Of a DNA stretch of 64,000 bases, positions 26,740 to 37,023 are shown piece after piece (within the stretch, counting starts at the first letter, position 1; every line of letters starts with the position of its first letter). Origin of the DNA: Qipengyuania soli (GTDB taxonomy: Bacteria > Pseudomonadota > Alphaproteobacteria > Sphingomonadales > Sphingomonadaceae); the NCBI RefSeq assembly GCF_015529805.1, contig NZ_CP064654.1, positions 310,001 through 374,000 on the forward strand. The letters run 5' to 3'. Position numbers and translations under genes: made by a program. Below the pieces are notes generated by a model that worked only from the letters and a program-made list of their open reading frames with translations, was not told the DNA's origin and made no database searches.

Positions 26740-27309
26740 ATGACCGAGATTACCCGCGTACCCCTCCAGCCCATCGCCAAGGGCTCGCTCTCCAAGCTAT
26801 GGCTGGGCGTCCTCGTGGCAGTCCTGCTCGGCGCAGGCCTTGCCTGGGCAGCCGCCCCCAAGGGGCTGTCGGTCGACACGATCACTGCCGGCACGGGCGA
26901 TTCCCCCAAGCTGGGCGATGTGGTTTTCGTAAAGTACGTGGGCAAGCTGAAGGACGGGACCGAATTTGATCGGTCGCAGCCGCTCCCCATTCCTCCCGGC
27001 CTGCTGCCCGACGGCAACCCGCTGCTGCTCGAGGAAGGCGCGATTATCGACGGCTTCATCCAGGGCCTGACCCAGATGCAGAAGGGCGGCAAGTACACGC
27101 TCACCATTCCGGCCGACCAGGCTTATGGCGCCGAACCGCCCCCGGGCTCGCCTATTCCGCCGAACTCGGACCTCGTGTTCGATGTCGAGGTAGTGGATTT
27201 CATGAGCCGCGACGATTTCCAGCAGCGCGCCGCCGCGATCCAGAAGATGATGCAGGCGCAGCAGGGACAGCAACAGGGCCAGCCGGGAGGCGCACCGCCG
27301 CAGCAATAA
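26740..27309 (+). CDS. FKBP-type peptidyl-prolyl cis-trans isomerase, membrane anchored
   Basis: 189 residues. A single helix at about 20-38 (uncleaved anchor or signal) precedes an FKBP domain (about 48-155; VFVKYVGKLKDGTEFDRS, GLTQMQKGGKYTLTIPADQAYG, LVFDVEVVDF). The C-terminal 30 residues are Gln/Gly/Pro-rich low complexity. It would assist proline isomerisation in periplasmic protein folding. It lies 79 bases after rpsU and 28 before the DUF4153 gene. Confidence 0.92.
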   Translation: MTEITRVPLQPIAKGSLSKLWLGVLVAVLLGAGLAWAAAPKGLSVDTITAGTGDSPKLGDVVFVKYVGKLKDGTEFDRSQPLPIPPGLLPDGNPLLLEEGAIIDGFIQGLTQMQKGGKYTLTIPADQAYGAEPPPGSPIPPNSDLVFDVEVVDFMSRDDFQQRAAAIQKMMQAQQGQQQGQPGGAPPQQ

Positions 27310-27337
27310 GCCGGCATCAGGCCTTGGGAGAGAGGCT

Positions 27338-29038
27338 ATGAGCGAAGAGGAAACGACCCGGCACGCCGAATGGCCGCTGCGACCATGGGTTTTGGCAGGG
27401 ATGCTGGGCATCGCCGGGCTTCTGGTCTGGCTCGTCTCCGCGGACTTTAAGCATGACATGGAGCCATGGCGCGCAGCGCTGACGGCATTGTGTTTTTTCG
27501 GGCCGCTGGCACTCGCCTTCGTTCTCGAACGCGACATGTGGCGCGAGCCCGCCATCTTTGCGGCGATTGTCGGTCTGGTCATGGCCGGCATCGCGTGGCG
27601 CGTCGCCAGCGCGGACCAGTATTATGATTCTTCGGCCTTCTGGCTGGCGGCAGGGGTGGTGGCGAGCGCGCTGGCATTGCCGCTCTTCCAGGCAGGGTTC
27701 CACCGGCAGCTCTGGAAAACTTCCTACAGCGAAACACACTACCACGTATGGACCGACGCCATCACCGCAGGCGGGGCGCTGGCGTTTGTCGGTCTCTCTT
27801 GGCTGGTGCTCGGTCTGCTCTCGGAGCTGTTTCACGCGATCAAGATCGATGTCCTGCGCGAACTGATGCGGCGCGAATGGTTCGGCTGGACCTTTTCCGG
27901 GGTTGCATTTGGCGCCGCGCTCGGCACTCTGCGAAACCAGCTCAAGGTCATCGGTACGCTGCAGAACGTTGTGCTGCTGGTGTTCTCGCTCCTCGCGGTG
28001 CCGATGGCGGCTGCACTGACGCTGTTCCTGCTGTCGGTGGCGCTCAGCGGCCTCGACGTTCTTTGGGAGGCGACGAGGAGCGCAACTCCGCTGCTGTTGT
28101 CCTGCGCCGTCGGTTGCTTCGTACTCGCGAACTCGGTCCTCCGCGATGCCGATGCAGCGGCAAGCCAATCTCGCGTAATGCGCATCGCCGCATTCGTGCT
28201 TTCCGTGGGTATTCTACCTCTGGGCGTGCTGGCGGCAATTTCAATGGGTACCCGCATCGCTGAATATGGACTCACGCCCCAACGCATCTGGGCCTTCATC
28301 ACCGTCATTGTCGCTGTGGCATACGGGATCGCCTATTTCCTGTCCGCAATCCGCAGTCGCAAGCACGGCTGGGACACGCTGCGCCAGTCGAATCTGCATC
28401 TTGCTGTCGCGACCTGTGTGCTGGCATTCCTGCTGGCCATGCCGATCCTCGATTTCGGCGCAATCTCGGCGCGCAACCAGGTGGCGCGATTGAATGCAGG
28501 GAAAGTGAACGTCGAGGACTTCGACTACGACGCGCTGCGCTGGGATTTCGGGGATTCGGGGCGCGAGGTCTTGGCTACTCTCACGAAGAATTCAGACCCT
28601 CAGGTTGCGAAGCTTGCCCGCGAAGCCGAACAGCGAGAATCGCGCCCTCACCGCTGGCTCGATGAAAATCGCGACAAGCGGGAAGAGCGAATTGCGAACC
28701 TTCGCATCGATGCCGCAGATGCGGTCCTGCAAGTGGCGATACGAGAGGATGTGCGTACCAATCCGTACCTCTGCATGACCCCGTGCGTCGCAATCGACGC
28801 AGGACCACGACCTGGTGGCGGCCGGTGGGTTGCCTACGTGCAGAACGGCACAGTCAATCGCCGTGTCCTGTTGAGAGAGAAGGGCACCCCTGGGGAAGAT
28901 TCCTTCGTCCTGGATGTCGGCAATGTCCCCGGGCCGCAGAACCCCGAACAGAAGGCGGATTCTCAGGTGGAGATCCGCGAATGGAAGGGCAGGCGGGTCT
29001 ATATTGACGGCAAGCCTGCAGGCGATCCGTTCGAATAG
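27338..29038 (+). CDS. DUF4153 domain-containing membrane protein
   Basis: 566 residues. About eleven hydrophobic segments span residues 18-380, the DUF4153-type membrane region; residues about 385-566 form a soluble C-terminal domain that contains VEDFDYDALRWDFG and RRVYIDGKPAGDPFE. DUF4153 has no assigned biochemical role. The soluble tail with two nearby cysteines (YLCMTPCVAI) could form a disulfide and suggests a periplasmic domain. Short spacing to the FKBP gene suggests co-transcription. Confidence 0.8.
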   Translation: MSEEETTRHAEWPLRPWVLAGMLGIAGLLVWLVSADFKHDMEPWRAALTALCFFGPLALAFVLERDMWREPAIFAAIVGLVMAGIAWRVASADQYYDSSAFWLAAGVVASALALPLFQAGFHRQLWKTSYSETHYHVWTDAITAGGALAFVGLSWLVLGLLSELFHAIKIDVLRELMRREWFGWTFSGVAFGAALGTLRNQLKVIGTLQNVVLLVFSLLAVPMAAALTLFLLSVALSGLDVLWEATRSATPLLLSCAVGCFVLANSVLRDADAAASQSRVMRIAAFVLSVGILPLGVLAAISMGTRIAEYGLTPQRIWAFITVIVAVAYGIAYFLSAIRSRKHGWDTLRQSNLHLAVATCVLAFLLAMPILDFGAISARNQVARLNAGKVNVEDFDYDALRWDFGDSGREVLATLTKNSDPQVAKLAREAEQRESRPHRWLDENRDKREERIANLRIDAADAVLQVAIREDVRTNPYLCMTPCVAIDAGPRPGGGRWVAYVQNGTVNRRVLLREKGTPGEDSFVLDVGNVPGPQNPEQKADSQVEIREWKGRRVYIDGKPAGDPFE

Positions 29039-29095
29039 CATTGCAGTGCAGCATGACCGCTTGAAGCGCGGCCTTCGCGCGGCTAACGCGCTCGC

Positions 29096-29398
29096 ATGTC
29101 CGTAACACGTGAAGAAGTGGCGAAGATCGCCTCGCTCGCCCGCATCAAGATGGGCGATGCGGAACTCGAACGCATGGTGCCCGAATTGAACGGCATCCTG
29201 AAGTGGGTCGAACAGCTGGGCGAGGTCGACGTGACCGGCGTCGAGCCGATGACTGCGGTTATTGAAAACCACCTGCGCCTGCGCGATGACGTGGTCGATG
29301 CCGATCCGCTCACCGCCGGTGGCCGCCGCGAGGATGTCCTCGCGAACGCCCCTGCTGCCGAACACGGCTTCTTCGGCGTTCCCAAGGTGATCGAATAA
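29096..29398 (+). CDS. gatC: Asp-tRNA(Asn)/Glu-tRNA(Gln) amidotransferase subunit C
   Basis: 100 residues, starting [17 protein letters not shown], with the TGVEPMTAV segment and the C-terminal [19 protein letters not shown] that wraps GatA. GatC stabilises the GatA-GatB complex. Its stop and the gatA start share one base (TAATG). Confidence 0.97.
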   Translation: MSVTREEVAKIASLARIKMGDAELERMVPELNGILKWVEQLGEVDVTGVEPMTAVIENHLRLRDDVVDADPLTAGGRREDVLANAPAAEHGFFGVPKVIE

Positions 29399-30879
29399 TG
29401 AGCGCGCTTACCGACCTTGGCGTCAAGGCCATCCGTGACGGCGTTGCCGGCGGCGAATTCACTGCACGCGAGGTGGCCGAGGCGTTCAATGCCGCGGTGG
29501 CCGAGGCTGCCAGCCTCAACGCCTTCATTGTCACCACCCCCGAACATGCGCTCGCCGCCGCCGATGCGACCGACGCGAAGCGCGCCAAGGGCGAAGACCT
29601 CGGCAAGATGGGCGGCGTGCCCATCGGCATGAAGGACCTGTTCGCCACCAGAGGCGTCCAGACCACTGCCGCGAGCCACATCCTCGAAGGCTTCAAGCCC
29701 GAATACGAGAGCACCGTTTCGCAGAAGCTGTGGGACGCGGGCGCGGGCATGCTGGGCAAGCTCAATCTCGACCAGTTCGCGATGGGTTCGTCGAACGAGA
29801 CCAGTTACTTCGGCAATGTCACCTCGCCGTGGCAGAAGGCGGGCAGCAATGCCGCGATGAGCCCGGGCGGTTCGTCGGGCGGCTCGTCCTCTTCCGTTGC
29901 CGCGCGCATTGCGCCTGCTGCGACCGGCACCGACACCGGGGGCTCGATCCGCCAGCCTGCCGCTTTCACCGGCATTTGCGGCATCAAGCCGACTTACGGC
30001 CGCTGCAGCCGCTGGGGTGTCGTCGCTTTCGCATCGAGCCTCGACCAGGCCGGGCCGATGGCGCGCAGCGTCGAGGATTGCGCGATCATGCTCGAGGCCA
30101 TGGCCGGTTTCGATCCCAAGGACGCGACCAGCCTGAAGATGGACGTGCCCGCATGGGAAGCGGGCCTGTCCGCCGACCTTAAGGGCAAGAAGATCGGCAT
30201 CCCGCGCGAATACCGCATGGAAGGGACCGACGAGGAAATCCTCAAGTCCTGGGAACAGGGCAAGGAATGGCTGCGCGATGCGGGTGCCGAGATCGTCGAT
30301 ATCTCGCTGCCGCATACGAAGTACGCGCTGCCTGCCTACTACATCATCGCTCCAGCCGAGGCCTCGTCCAACCTCGCGCGCTACGACGGCGTGCGTTACG
30401 GCTTGCGCGACCTGCCGGACGGGGCAGGCTTGCAGGATATGTATGCCGCCACCCGCGCCGCCGGTTTCGGCGACGAGGTCAAGCGCCGCATCCTCATCGG
30501 CACCTACGTGCTGAGCGCGGGTTTCTACGATGCCTATTACACGCAGGCACAGAAGGTCCGCGCGCTCGTCGCCCGCGACTTCGCCGAAGCGTGGAGCCAG
30601 TGCGACGCGATCCTGGCGCCGACCACTCCGACTGCCAGCTTCCCGCTGGGCTCGCTCAACGAAGACCCGCTGACGATGTACCTCAACGACGTCTTCGCCG
30701 TTCCTGCGTCGCTTGCCGGCCTGCCTGCGATGAGCGTGCCCGCAATGCTCAACTCGGACGGCCTACCGCTCGGCCTGCAGATCGTCGGCAAGCCCTTCGA
30801 CGAGCAGGGCGTGCTCAATGTCGGCCTCGCCATCGAACAGCGCGCCGCGTTCGCAGCGAAGCCGGAGAAGTGGTGGTAG
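29398..30879 (+). CDS. gatA: Asp-tRNA(Asn)/Glu-tRNA(Gln) amidotransferase subunit A
   Basis: 493 residues, amidase-signature family. The Ser-cisSer-Lys triad is visible: Lys in [10 protein letters not shown], Ser in [10 protein letters not shown] and the nucleophile region [13 protein letters not shown]. GatA releases ammonia from glutamine, which GatB uses to amidate misacylated tRNA, needed where GlnRS and/or AsnRS is absent. The acyltransferase GTG lies inside its last codons. Confidence 0.97.
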   Translation: MSALTDLGVKAIRDGVAGGEFTAREVAEAFNAAVAEAASLNAFIVTTPEHALAAADATDAKRAKGEDLGKMGGVPIGMKDLFATRGVQTTAASHILEGFKPEYESTVSQKLWDAGAGMLGKLNLDQFAMGSSNETSYFGNVTSPWQKAGSNAAMSPGGSSGGSSSSVAARIAPAATGTDTGGSIRQPAAFTGICGIKPTYGRCSRWGVVAFASSLDQAGPMARSVEDCAIMLEAMAGFDPKDATSLKMDVPAWEAGLSADLKGKKIGIPREYRMEGTDEEILKSWEQGKEWLRDAGAEIVDISLPHTKYALPAYYIIAPAEASSNLARYDGVRYGLRDLPDGAGLQDMYAATRAAGFGDEVKRRILIGTYVLSAGFYDAYYTQAQKVRALVARDFAEAWSQCDAILAPTTPTASFPLGSLNEDPLTMYLNDVFAVPASLAGLPAMSVPAMLNSDGLPLGLQIVGKPFDEQGVLNVGLAIEQRAAFAAKPEKWW

Positions 30880-32006
30880 AGGCGCCTTCCGCGGCCGCTT
30901 CAAGGGCTGCCGCAGCGCATCGCTTCATCGCGCTCGATTCCCTGCGCGGGCTCGCCGCGCTGGTGATCGTGTTTTACCACATGGGTGATTTCGGCTGGGT
31001 CGCCGGCCTGCCGCCGTTCCGCTACGGCTGGATGCTGGTCGACTTCTTCTTCATCCTGTCGGGCTTCGTCATCACCTGGAGCTATGGCGAGCGGTTGGCC
31101 ATGGGCTATCCGCGGACCGGTTTCGTAATGGTGCGGTTGGGGCGCATGTACCCGCTCCACATCGCGACCGTCCTCCTGTTCGTGATCCTCGAATTCGCCC
31201 TGTTCCGCCCGGTATTGCACGAGGCACATTCACTCACCGAACTGTTGCGCGGTGTCTTCCTCCTCGATGCCTTTCGCACCGGTGCGGGCAATTTTTATGC
31301 ACCTGTGAGCTGGGCAGTGGCGGTGGAGCTGGTGCTTTACCTCATCGCCGCGGCCTTTTTCGGACGTGGCCGCTGGGCGATCGCGATCTCGGCTCTCCTA
31401 GCCGCGATCTCGGCATGGGCTCTGTGGACGGGCTTCAACGTGACCGGTTTCGGTCGCCTGCTGCAGCGGGGACTGCTGGCATTCCCGCTGGGTGTGCTGG
31501 CCTGCTGGCTCTATCGCCGGATGGAAGGCAGGAAGCCCGGCGCGCTGCTGGCGAGCATCATGGAGATCGCCCTCTTCGCGCTGCTTGTCTGGTTGCTCTG
31601 CCTGCCGGGCAAGTACGCGAACTGGATACCGTGCATGGACATGCTGTTCCTTGTCATGGTGCTGGTTTTCGCATGGGACGCAGGGATCGTTAGCAGGGTG
31701 CTTCAGTGGCAACCACTGGTGACCCTCGGGACGCTCTCTTTTGCGCTCTACATGGTGCACCTGTTCTACGTGATCCTGCCCAATCGCCTGCTCCCGCACA
31801 TGTTCGAGGCGACCGGTCATCCAGACTGGATCGCAACGAAGCCCGACAAGTTCGGCCTTCTCAGCGTCGCTCCACCGCCCGCGCTCGCCACGGCAATCTC
31901 GCTCGCGCTGCTGGCGCTGGCCATCGGCACAGCCTGGCTGGCCTGGCGCTATATCGAGGAGCCCGCGCGCGAATGGAGCCGGCGCTTCGCAAATCCGCAC
32001 AAGTGA
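30873..32006 (+). CDS. Acyltransferase 3 family membrane protein (OafA/YrhL-like)
   Basis: 377 residues from a GTG at 30873 that overlaps the gatA stop by seven bases. The family start [22 protein letters not shown] includes the conserved His for acyl transfer; about ten membrane spans follow, with the RLGRMYPLH segment near residue 90. Members O-acetylate or O-acylate cell-surface glycans or lipids at the inner membrane. It is unusual inside a gatCAB unit, between gatA and gatB. The longer open frame to 30267 is antiphase to gatA and rejected. Confidence 0.9.
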   Translation: MVEAPSAAASRAAAAHRFIALDSLRGLAALVIVFYHMGDFGWVAGLPPFRYGWMLVDFFFILSGFVITWSYGERLAMGYPRTGFVMVRLGRMYPLHIATVLLFVILEFALFRPVLHEAHSLTELLRGVFLLDAFRTGAGNFYAPVSWAVAVELVLYLIAAAFFGRGRWAIAISALLAAISAWALWTGFNVTGFGRLLQRGLLAFPLGVLACWLYRRMEGRKPGALLASIMEIALFALLVWLLCLPGKYANWIPCMDMLFLVMVLVFAWDAGIVSRVLQWQPLVTLGTLSFALYMVHLFYVILPNRLLPHMFEATGHPDWIATKPDKFGLLSVAPPPALATAISLALLALAIGTAWLAWRYIEEPAREWSRRFANPHK

Positions 32007-32045
32007 GCCTTTTCACGCACGCTGCACTGCACTATCGGCGAGAAC

Positions 32046-33548
32046 ATGACTGAATCCACTTACCGCATCCAGGGCGCCACGGGCGAATGGGAGGTCGTGA
32101 TCGGCCTCGAAGTCCACGCGCAGGTCGTCTCCAAGTCCAAGCTGTTTTCCGGCGCCGCTACCGCCTTCGGGGCTGAGCCGAATACGCAAGTCAGCCTCGT
32201 CGATGCGGCGATGCCCGGCATGCTGCCCGTGCCAAACCGCGAGTGCATCCGTCAGGCGGTGCGCACCGGCATGGCGATCGAGGCGCAGATCAACGCGTGG
32301 AGCCGGTTCGACCGCAAGAACTACTTCTATGCCGACCTGCCGCAGGGATACCAGATCAGCCAGCTCTACCACCCGCTCGTGGGCGAGGGACAGCTGACCA
32401 TCGAAGCCGACGAGAAGGCGGGCATCCCCGCAGACAAGGTCATCGGCATCGAACGCATCCACGTCGAGCAGGACGCGGGCAAGCTGATGCACGACCAGCA
32501 CCCGACCATGTCCTATGTCGATCTCAACCGCAGCGGCGTGGCGCTGATGGAGATCGTGTCGAAGCCCGACATGCGTTCGCCCGCCGAAGCCGGGGCCTAT
32601 GTCCGCAAGCTGCGTTCGATCCTGCGCTATGTCGGATCGTGCGACGGGAACATGGAAGAAGGCTCGATGCGCGCCGACGTCAACGTCAGCGTGCGCAAGC
32701 CGGGCGAGGAATTCGGCACCCGCACCGAGACCAAGAACGTCAATTCGGTCCGCTTCGTAATGCAGGTCATCGAATACGAGGCCAACCGCCAGGTCGACGT
32801 GATCGAGAACGGCGGCAAGGTGGAGCAGGAAACGCGCCTGTTCGATCCGAACACCGGCACGACCCGCACCATGCGTTCGAAGGAAGACGCGCACGACTAT
32901 CGCTACTTCCCCGACCCGGACCTGTTGCCGCTCGAACTCGAGGACAGCTTCCTCGAGGAATGCCGTGCATCGCTGCCCGAACTGCCTGATGCCAAGCGCG
33001 CGCGCTACGAGAATGAGCTGGGCCTGACGCCGTACAACGCGCGCGAACTGACCGCTGAGGTCGAGACTTTCGCCCGCTTCGAAACGCTTCTTGCCGCCAC
33101 CGCCAAGGGTATCGGCAAGTCGGAGAAGGACGTCGCGACGCAGGTCGCGAACTGGGCGCTGTCGGTTGCGCCGGGGGTAATGAACGCACTGGGTGACGAG
33201 GCCAATCCGGCCTACGCCACGGCCGAGGCGCAGGCGGCCATCCTCGATATGCAGGCCAAGGGCGAAATCTCGGGCGGCCAGGCCAAGGAAATCTACGAGA
33301 TCGTCCTCAAGACCGGTCGCTCCCCTGCCGAAATCGCCGAGGCGGAAGGCCTCAAGCAGGTCAGTGACACGGGTGCCATCGAGGAGGCGATCGATGCGAT
33401 AATCGCCGCCAATGGCGACAAGGTCGAGGAATACCGCAGCGGCAAGGACAAGCTCTTCGGCTTCTTCGTCGGCCAGACGATGAAGGCGATGCAGGGCAAG
33501 GCCAATCCCGCAGTGGTCAACCAGATCCTCAAGGACAAGCTCGGCTGA
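32046..33548 (+). CDS. gatB: Asp-tRNA(Asn)/Glu-tRNA(Gln) amidotransferase subunit B
   Basis: 500 residues with the GatB start ([13 protein letters not shown]), zinc-region and kinase-like motifs ([19 protein letters not shown]), [14 protein letters not shown] and the YqeY-like tail ending NQILKDKLG. GatB phosphorylates the misacylated aminoacyl group and transfers ammonia from GatA. It is separated from gatA by the acyltransferase gene. Confidence 0.97.
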   Translation: MTESTYRIQGATGEWEVVIGLEVHAQVVSKSKLFSGAATAFGAEPNTQVSLVDAAMPGMLPVPNRECIRQAVRTGMAIEAQINAWSRFDRKNYFYADLPQGYQISQLYHPLVGEGQLTIEADEKAGIPADKVIGIERIHVEQDAGKLMHDQHPTMSYVDLNRSGVALMEIVSKPDMRSPAEAGAYVRKLRSILRYVGSCDGNMEEGSMRADVNVSVRKPGEEFGTRTETKNVNSVRFVMQVIEYEANRQVDVIENGGKVEQETRLFDPNTGTTRTMRSKEDAHDYRYFPDPDLLPLELEDSFLEECRASLPELPDAKRARYENELGLTPYNARELTAEVETFARFETLLAATAKGIGKSEKDVATQVANWALSVAPGVMNALGDEANPAYATAEAQAAILDMQAKGEISGGQAKEIYEIVLKTGRSPAEIAEAEGLKQVSDTGAIEEAIDAIIAANGDKVEEYRSGKDKLFGFFVGQTMKAMQGKANPAVVNQILKDKLG

Positions 33549-33613
33549 ACCGCAAGATCGGTCGGGCACGCCGGCTTGTCCTCGCCTAACCATCCCCTGC
33601 CACGGAGGATGGA

Positions 33614-34492
33614 ATGAACGCGACGGCTGCCGACAACTATCGCAAGCGCATGGCGCGGGTGCTGGATCATATCGACCGGCACCCCGACGGCGACCTGCGG
33701 CTGGAGGCACTGGCCGGGGTCGCAGCCTTCAGCAAGTTCCATTTCCATCGCCAGTTCGGTGCCAATTTCGGCATTTCCGTCCAGCGCTACGTGAACCTTT
33801 CGCGCATGAAGCGTGCAGCTTTCGCATTGGCGTGCAGGCCGGAACTGCCGGTCATCGAGATTGCCCTTGCCGCCGGGTTCCAGTCCCCGGATTCCTTCGC
33901 CAAGGCATTTCGTGGGGAGTTCGGTGTCAGCCCGAGCGCATTCCGCAAGGCACCCGACTGGGCCGCGTGGCAAACGGCAATCACGCCGTACGACAACGCG
34001 AGGAAACACATCATGGCTTCGAACTTCCAACCAGGCGATGTCGAGATCGTCGATTTCGCCGAAACGCCGATCATCGTGCTCAGTCACCGGGGCGATCCGG
34101 CGATAGTCCAGCCGTCGATTGCGCGGTTCATCGACTGGCGGAAAGCGAACCGGGTCGGGCCGCAGGTCGCCCGCACCTTCAACATGTTCTATGGCGGCCG
34201 TGATGTGGCGCCCGAGGATTTCCGCATCGATCTGGCATGCGAAGCGGTACGGGGTCTCGAGCCGGGAGAGGGCATGGAGCGGTCTGCCATAGCTGGCGGA
34301 CGCTGTGCTCGCCTGAAGCTCACGGGCGTCAATGACGAGCTCGAAGTGCCCGCGACCTGGCTCTACCGCGACTGGTTGCCGCAGAGCGGCGAAACGCTGC
34401 GCGACTTCCCCCTGTTCTGTGAACGGAGCAATTTCGGCCCTGGCATGCCCGAGAGCGAAATGGTGACGGAGCTCTACCTCCCTCTGGAATGA
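33614..34492 (+). CDS. AraC-type regulator with GyrI-like effector domain
   Basis: 292 residues. Residues about 8-110 are the AraC double helix-turn-helix (FSKFHFHRQFGANFGISVQRYV and the second IEIALAAGFQSPDSFAKAFR; each quoted only in part here). Residues about 135-290 are a GyrI-like/SOUL-type ligand-binding domain. This Rob/MarA-like layout with N-terminal DNA-binding domain often responds to hydrophobic or cationic small molecules. It is monocistronic-looking, with trmL 27 bases downstream. Confidence 0.9.
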   Translation: MNATAADNYRKRMARVLDHIDRHPDGDLRLEALAGVAAFSKFHFHRQFGANFGISVQRYVNLSRMKRAAFALACRPELPVIEIALAAGFQSPDSFAKAFRGEFGVSPSAFRKAPDWAAWQTAITPYDNARKHIMASNFQPGDVEIVDFAETPIIVLSHRGDPAIVQPSIARFIDWRKANRVGPQVARTFNMFYGGRDVAPEDFRIDLACEAVRGLEPGEGMERSAIAGGRCARLKLTGVNDELEVPATWLYRDWLPQSGETLRDFPLFCERSNFGPGMPESEMVTELYLPLE

Positions 34493-34519
34493 CCGGTTCA
34501 TGGGCACTAGGCGGAGACG

Positions 34520-34975
34520 ATGACTTCCATCGTCCTTGTCCAGCCCGAGATACCCGGCAACACCGGTGCGGTGGGGCGCACCTGCGTCGCACTCGACATG
34601 GAACTGGTGCTGATCCACCCGCTGGGGTTCGAGATTTCGGATAAGCGGGTGAAGCGCTCGGGACTAGATTACTGGCCGCACATCAGGCTGGTTGAATTTG
34701 CCAGCTGGGATGCCTTCCTCGCCGAACGCAAACCGCGCCATGACCAGCTGTTCCTTTTCGAGGAATATGCCGAGCGCAACTTCTACGATCCCGAGTACCC
34801 GGAAGATGCCTATCTGGTCTTCGGACGTGAGACCAAGGGTATCCCTGAAGAGATCGTCATCGCTCACCGGTCGCAGATGGTCAGTCTCCCCATGCGCTCC
34901 GAAAAGGTACGTTCGCTAAACCTCGCGAACACCGTGGCGGCCGCCGCCTACCAAGCGGTGAGGCGGCACATATAG
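34520..34975 (+). CDS. trmL: tRNA (cytidine(34)-2'-O)-methyltransferase
   Basis: 151 residues of the SPOUT superfamily: start VLVQPEIPGNTGAVGRTC, knot motifs VFGRETKGIPEE and LPMRSEKVRSLNLANTVAA. TrmL methylates the wobble ribose of tRNA-Leu isoacceptors using SAM. Length equals the family norm. Confidence 0.94.
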   Translation: MTSIVLVQPEIPGNTGAVGRTCVALDMELVLIHPLGFEISDKRVKRSGLDYWPHIRLVEFASWDAFLAERKPRHDQLFLFEEYAERNFYDPEYPEDAYLVFGRETKGIPEEIVIAHRSQMVSLPMRSEKVRSLNLANTVAAAAYQAVRRHI

Positions 34976-35028
34976 GCCAAGGGCGGCGCTGGTTTTTCTT
35001 TCGAGGGATCCATGGTAAGCATTGGCCA

Positions 35029-35265
35029 ATGAAGTGGGCATTCTCCATATTCCTGGGTCTCTACCTCATCGCATTGTTCCTGCTTGCGGTGGGAACATTC
35101 GGATGGTTCGGCCAGGAAAAAGACCCGCTGTCCGGTGTGTTCCTCCTGCCCCTCGGCCTGCCGTGGAACCTCGTTGCCGACAAGCTCGGCTTCGGTGGCT
35201 GGCTGACCGCAGTCGCGTCTCCGGCGATCAATGCTGCTGTGCTCTGGTTCCTCTGGAAGCGCTGA
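35029..35265 (+). CDS. Small hypothetical membrane protein
   Basis: 78 residues with a hydrophobic N-terminal helix (about 4-27, signal-like) and a second helix near the C-terminus (about 56-76); the middle contains GLPWNLVADKLG. No family is recognised. It lies 53 bases after trmL and converges on a minus-strand lipoprotein gene with only four bases between the stops. Codon use matches the neighbours, so it is probably real. Confidence 0.68.
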   Translation: MKWAFSIFLGLYLIALFLLAVGTFGWFGQEKDPLSGVFLLPLGLPWNLVADKLGFGGWLTAVASPAINAAVLWFLWKR

Positions 35266-35269
35266 CGGC

Positions 35270-35827
35270 CTAGTTTGAAGCGGGGGCTTCAGTTCTGGAA
35301 ACTGGCGCCGCCCTGCCCAGATTGGCCACATGTGCGTCCGCGTCGCGTAACACGGCGACGAATTTGCGATAATCGTCGTCCATGCAGCCATCGTTCCACG
35401 AAATTTCGGTCGTGGTCGCACCTTTTGTCATGCGCAGCAGGCCATACGGTGCGTCCGTCATGAAGTTGGTGCAAGCCTGCGAATCCGGGACGGGACTGGG
35501 GAAACGACGCAGGATTTTCTCGAGCACGATGTAGTTGGCAGCGGCCGGTTCGATTTCGTGCCAGACGAGCGTAGGTGGCGCATTGAAAGCTTCGCCCTCT
35601 TTCCTCACAGCCTCTGTCCAGCTCCCTCCGCCATCGGGGAGCATGCGCCAGGATGTGACCGGTGCGCCCCAGCTCTTCACCTCGAAGGTAACGATGTCCC
35701 AGTCCGGCCCTGCGGGCGCTTTTGAGTTTCCGGCGTGGGCGGGATTGCAGGCAACCAGCCAAACCGCGGCAAGGCCAGCAAGGACTTGTCGGGAAGCGGC
35801 TTTGAATCCTGCCGAAACCACTCTCAT
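35270..35827 (-). CDS. Hypothetical exported protein, probable lipoprotein
   Basis: 185 residues. The N-terminus has a basic region and hydrophobic stretch ending WLVAC (Cys27), a plausible lipobox, followed by a beta-rich domain with ISWNDGCMDDDYRKFV. No known family recognised. Its ATG overlaps the stop of the preceding lipoprotein gene by four bases, so the two are translationally linked. Confidence 0.75.
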   Translation of the reverse strand: MRVVSAGFKAASRQVLAGLAAVWLVACNPAHAGNSKAPAGPDWDIVTFEVKSWGAPVTSWRMLPDGGGSWTEAVRKEGEAFNAPPTLVWHEIEPAAANYIVLEKILRRFPSPVPDSQACTNFMTDAPYGLLRMTKGATTTEISWNDGCMDDDYRKFVAVLRDADAHVANLGRAAPVSRTEAPASN

Positions 35828-36318
35828 CCGCCGGTAATCATTGCATCGACAATGACATAGGTTTCGGGCCCGAAGCGCACCGTTACCTGGTCATCCTTGC
35901 GAGTGGACTTGAAGTCCCAGCCCGCCGAACCGTCGGCTTGCGCACTGTCTGCACCATAGGGATCGGTGCCCTTGAAGAAGATGGCGCGCTTGCGCCCGTC
36001 CGGCTTCTCGACTTCGACCAGGTGTTCGCCCTCTTTGCCCCAGTTGCGCTTGATGCCCGCGTTGCAGTCCTGCGTCGGAGGCTTGTTATCGAAGCCGCAT
36101 TTGAGAATGGTGGTGGCGTTGTAGTCCGTGCCGGAGACAAGGGCGTCGCCTTGCCCATAGGCCGGCTCCACATCATCCGTTCCGCCCGCTTCCGGACCCT
36201 GAGCACTCGCAATTGCCGGCGTGGCGGTGGCCGCGCCGTCCGAGACGTCGGTTTCGGTCTGTGTTCCACACGCTGCAAGTCCGGCAATTGCCAGCCCGGC
36301 AAGGATGAAATTCCTCAT
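35824..36318 (-). CDS. Hypothetical lipoprotein
   Basis: 164 residues from the ATG at 36318, which has a strong Shine-Dalgarno (gaggaggg). The signal peptide ends AGLAACG with a lipobox Cys17; a low-complexity Asp/Ala/Thr linker follows, then a globular domain with two cysteines (LKCGFDN, QDCNAGIKRNWG) that could pair. Function unknown. It is followed directly by the overlapping exported protein. Confidence 0.8.
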   Translation of the reverse strand: MRNFILAGLAIAGLAACGTQTETDVSDGAATATPAIASAQGPEAGGTDDVEPAYGQGDALVSGTDYNATTILKCGFDNKPPTQDCNAGIKRNWGKEGEHLVEVEKPDGRKRAIFFKGTDPYGADSAQADGSAGWDFKSTRKDDQVTVRFGPETYVIVDAMITGG

Positions 36319-36338
36319 ACTTCCCTCCTCATCCGTTC

Positions 36339-36376
36339 GAAGGCCGGGCCGGGACCGCATGTCGAACCCGGCCTTC
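36339..36376 (-). other. Hairpin between two lipoprotein genes
   Basis: A perfect 10-bp inverted repeat (gaaggccggg / cccggccttc) with an 18-base loop lies just upstream of the 36318 start. There is no T-run, so it could be an mRNA-stabilising or attenuating stem within the operon. Confidence 0.5.
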
Positions 36377-36386
36377 CCCGGTGGCT

Positions 36387-37004
36387 TCAAAGCGCCCCTT
36401 CGCTGCCCGTATACATGATGTCGCCGATCGTCCCGTCGCGATAGGCGAGGCACTGCCATGGTGCCTCCCCGCCCTCGACATTGATGTAGATGGCTATGGC
36501 AGCCTCGGATTCCTCGATCCGGTTGGTGCCGATCACGCGGGCGCCGGTTTCCTTGCCAACCTTCTTCGCGCATTTGCCTTCAAGGCCGTTGGGCCCGCGA
36601 ATTGCGACCTCTTTCGGATTGGGGGCGGGTGCATCGTCGACGGGGCCGTTCTCACCGACCGGGGAGGTCATGCCTGCATTGGCGTCGCCCGTCGGGATGC
36701 TGACCAGGCGGATGCCCTCGACATTTCCTACAACCTTCCCTCCAAGCGCTTCGGCATCTGCCTCTGTCGGGCACCCGACGAGGTCGGCACTGTCATCGAG
36801 GTAATTTGAAGTCGCGGCACTCTCGCCAAGCCTGCGGCACGGATCGCCCGCATTGGGATAGCCGTCGCCAAACGGCGCCAGCGTCTCGGGGATTACTACG
36901 GCCGCAGTGGCGGTCGCCTCTTCAGCCGGGGCCTCTTCCGACGATCCGCCGCAAGCGGAGAGGGCGAGCGCCGCAGCGCCCGCCAACAGGATGCGTACCC
37001 GCAT
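36387..37004 (-). CDS. Hypothetical lipoprotein
   Basis: 205 residues from the ATG at 37004 with a Shine-Dalgarno (gaggaga). The lipoprotein signal ends LALSACGG (Cys18), then an acidic Glu/Ala linker and a globular domain with several cysteines (DPCRRLG, VGCPTE, GKCAKK, WQCLAY). Even cysteine count after the lipidated one suggests disulfides in the periplasm or on the outer membrane. No family recognised; it shares the exported-lipoprotein style of its downstream neighbour. Confidence 0.8.
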   Translation of the reverse strand: MRVRILLAGAAALALSACGGSSEEAPAEEATATAAVVIPETLAPFGDGYPNAGDPCRRLGESAATSNYLDDSADLVGCPTEADAEALGGKVVGNVEGIRLVSIPTGDANAGMTSPVGENGPVDDAPAPNPKEVAIRGPNGLEGKCAKKVGKETGARVIGTNRIEESEAAIAIYINVEGGEAPWQCLAYRDGTIGDIMYTGSEGAL

Positions 37005-37023
37005 GTCGTCTCTCCTCAAGCCC

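Noticed and set aside
30267..30872. N-terminal extension of the acyltransferase frame
   Set aside because: It overlaps gatA in another frame and is Arg-rich without homology; the GTG at 30873 fits the family start.
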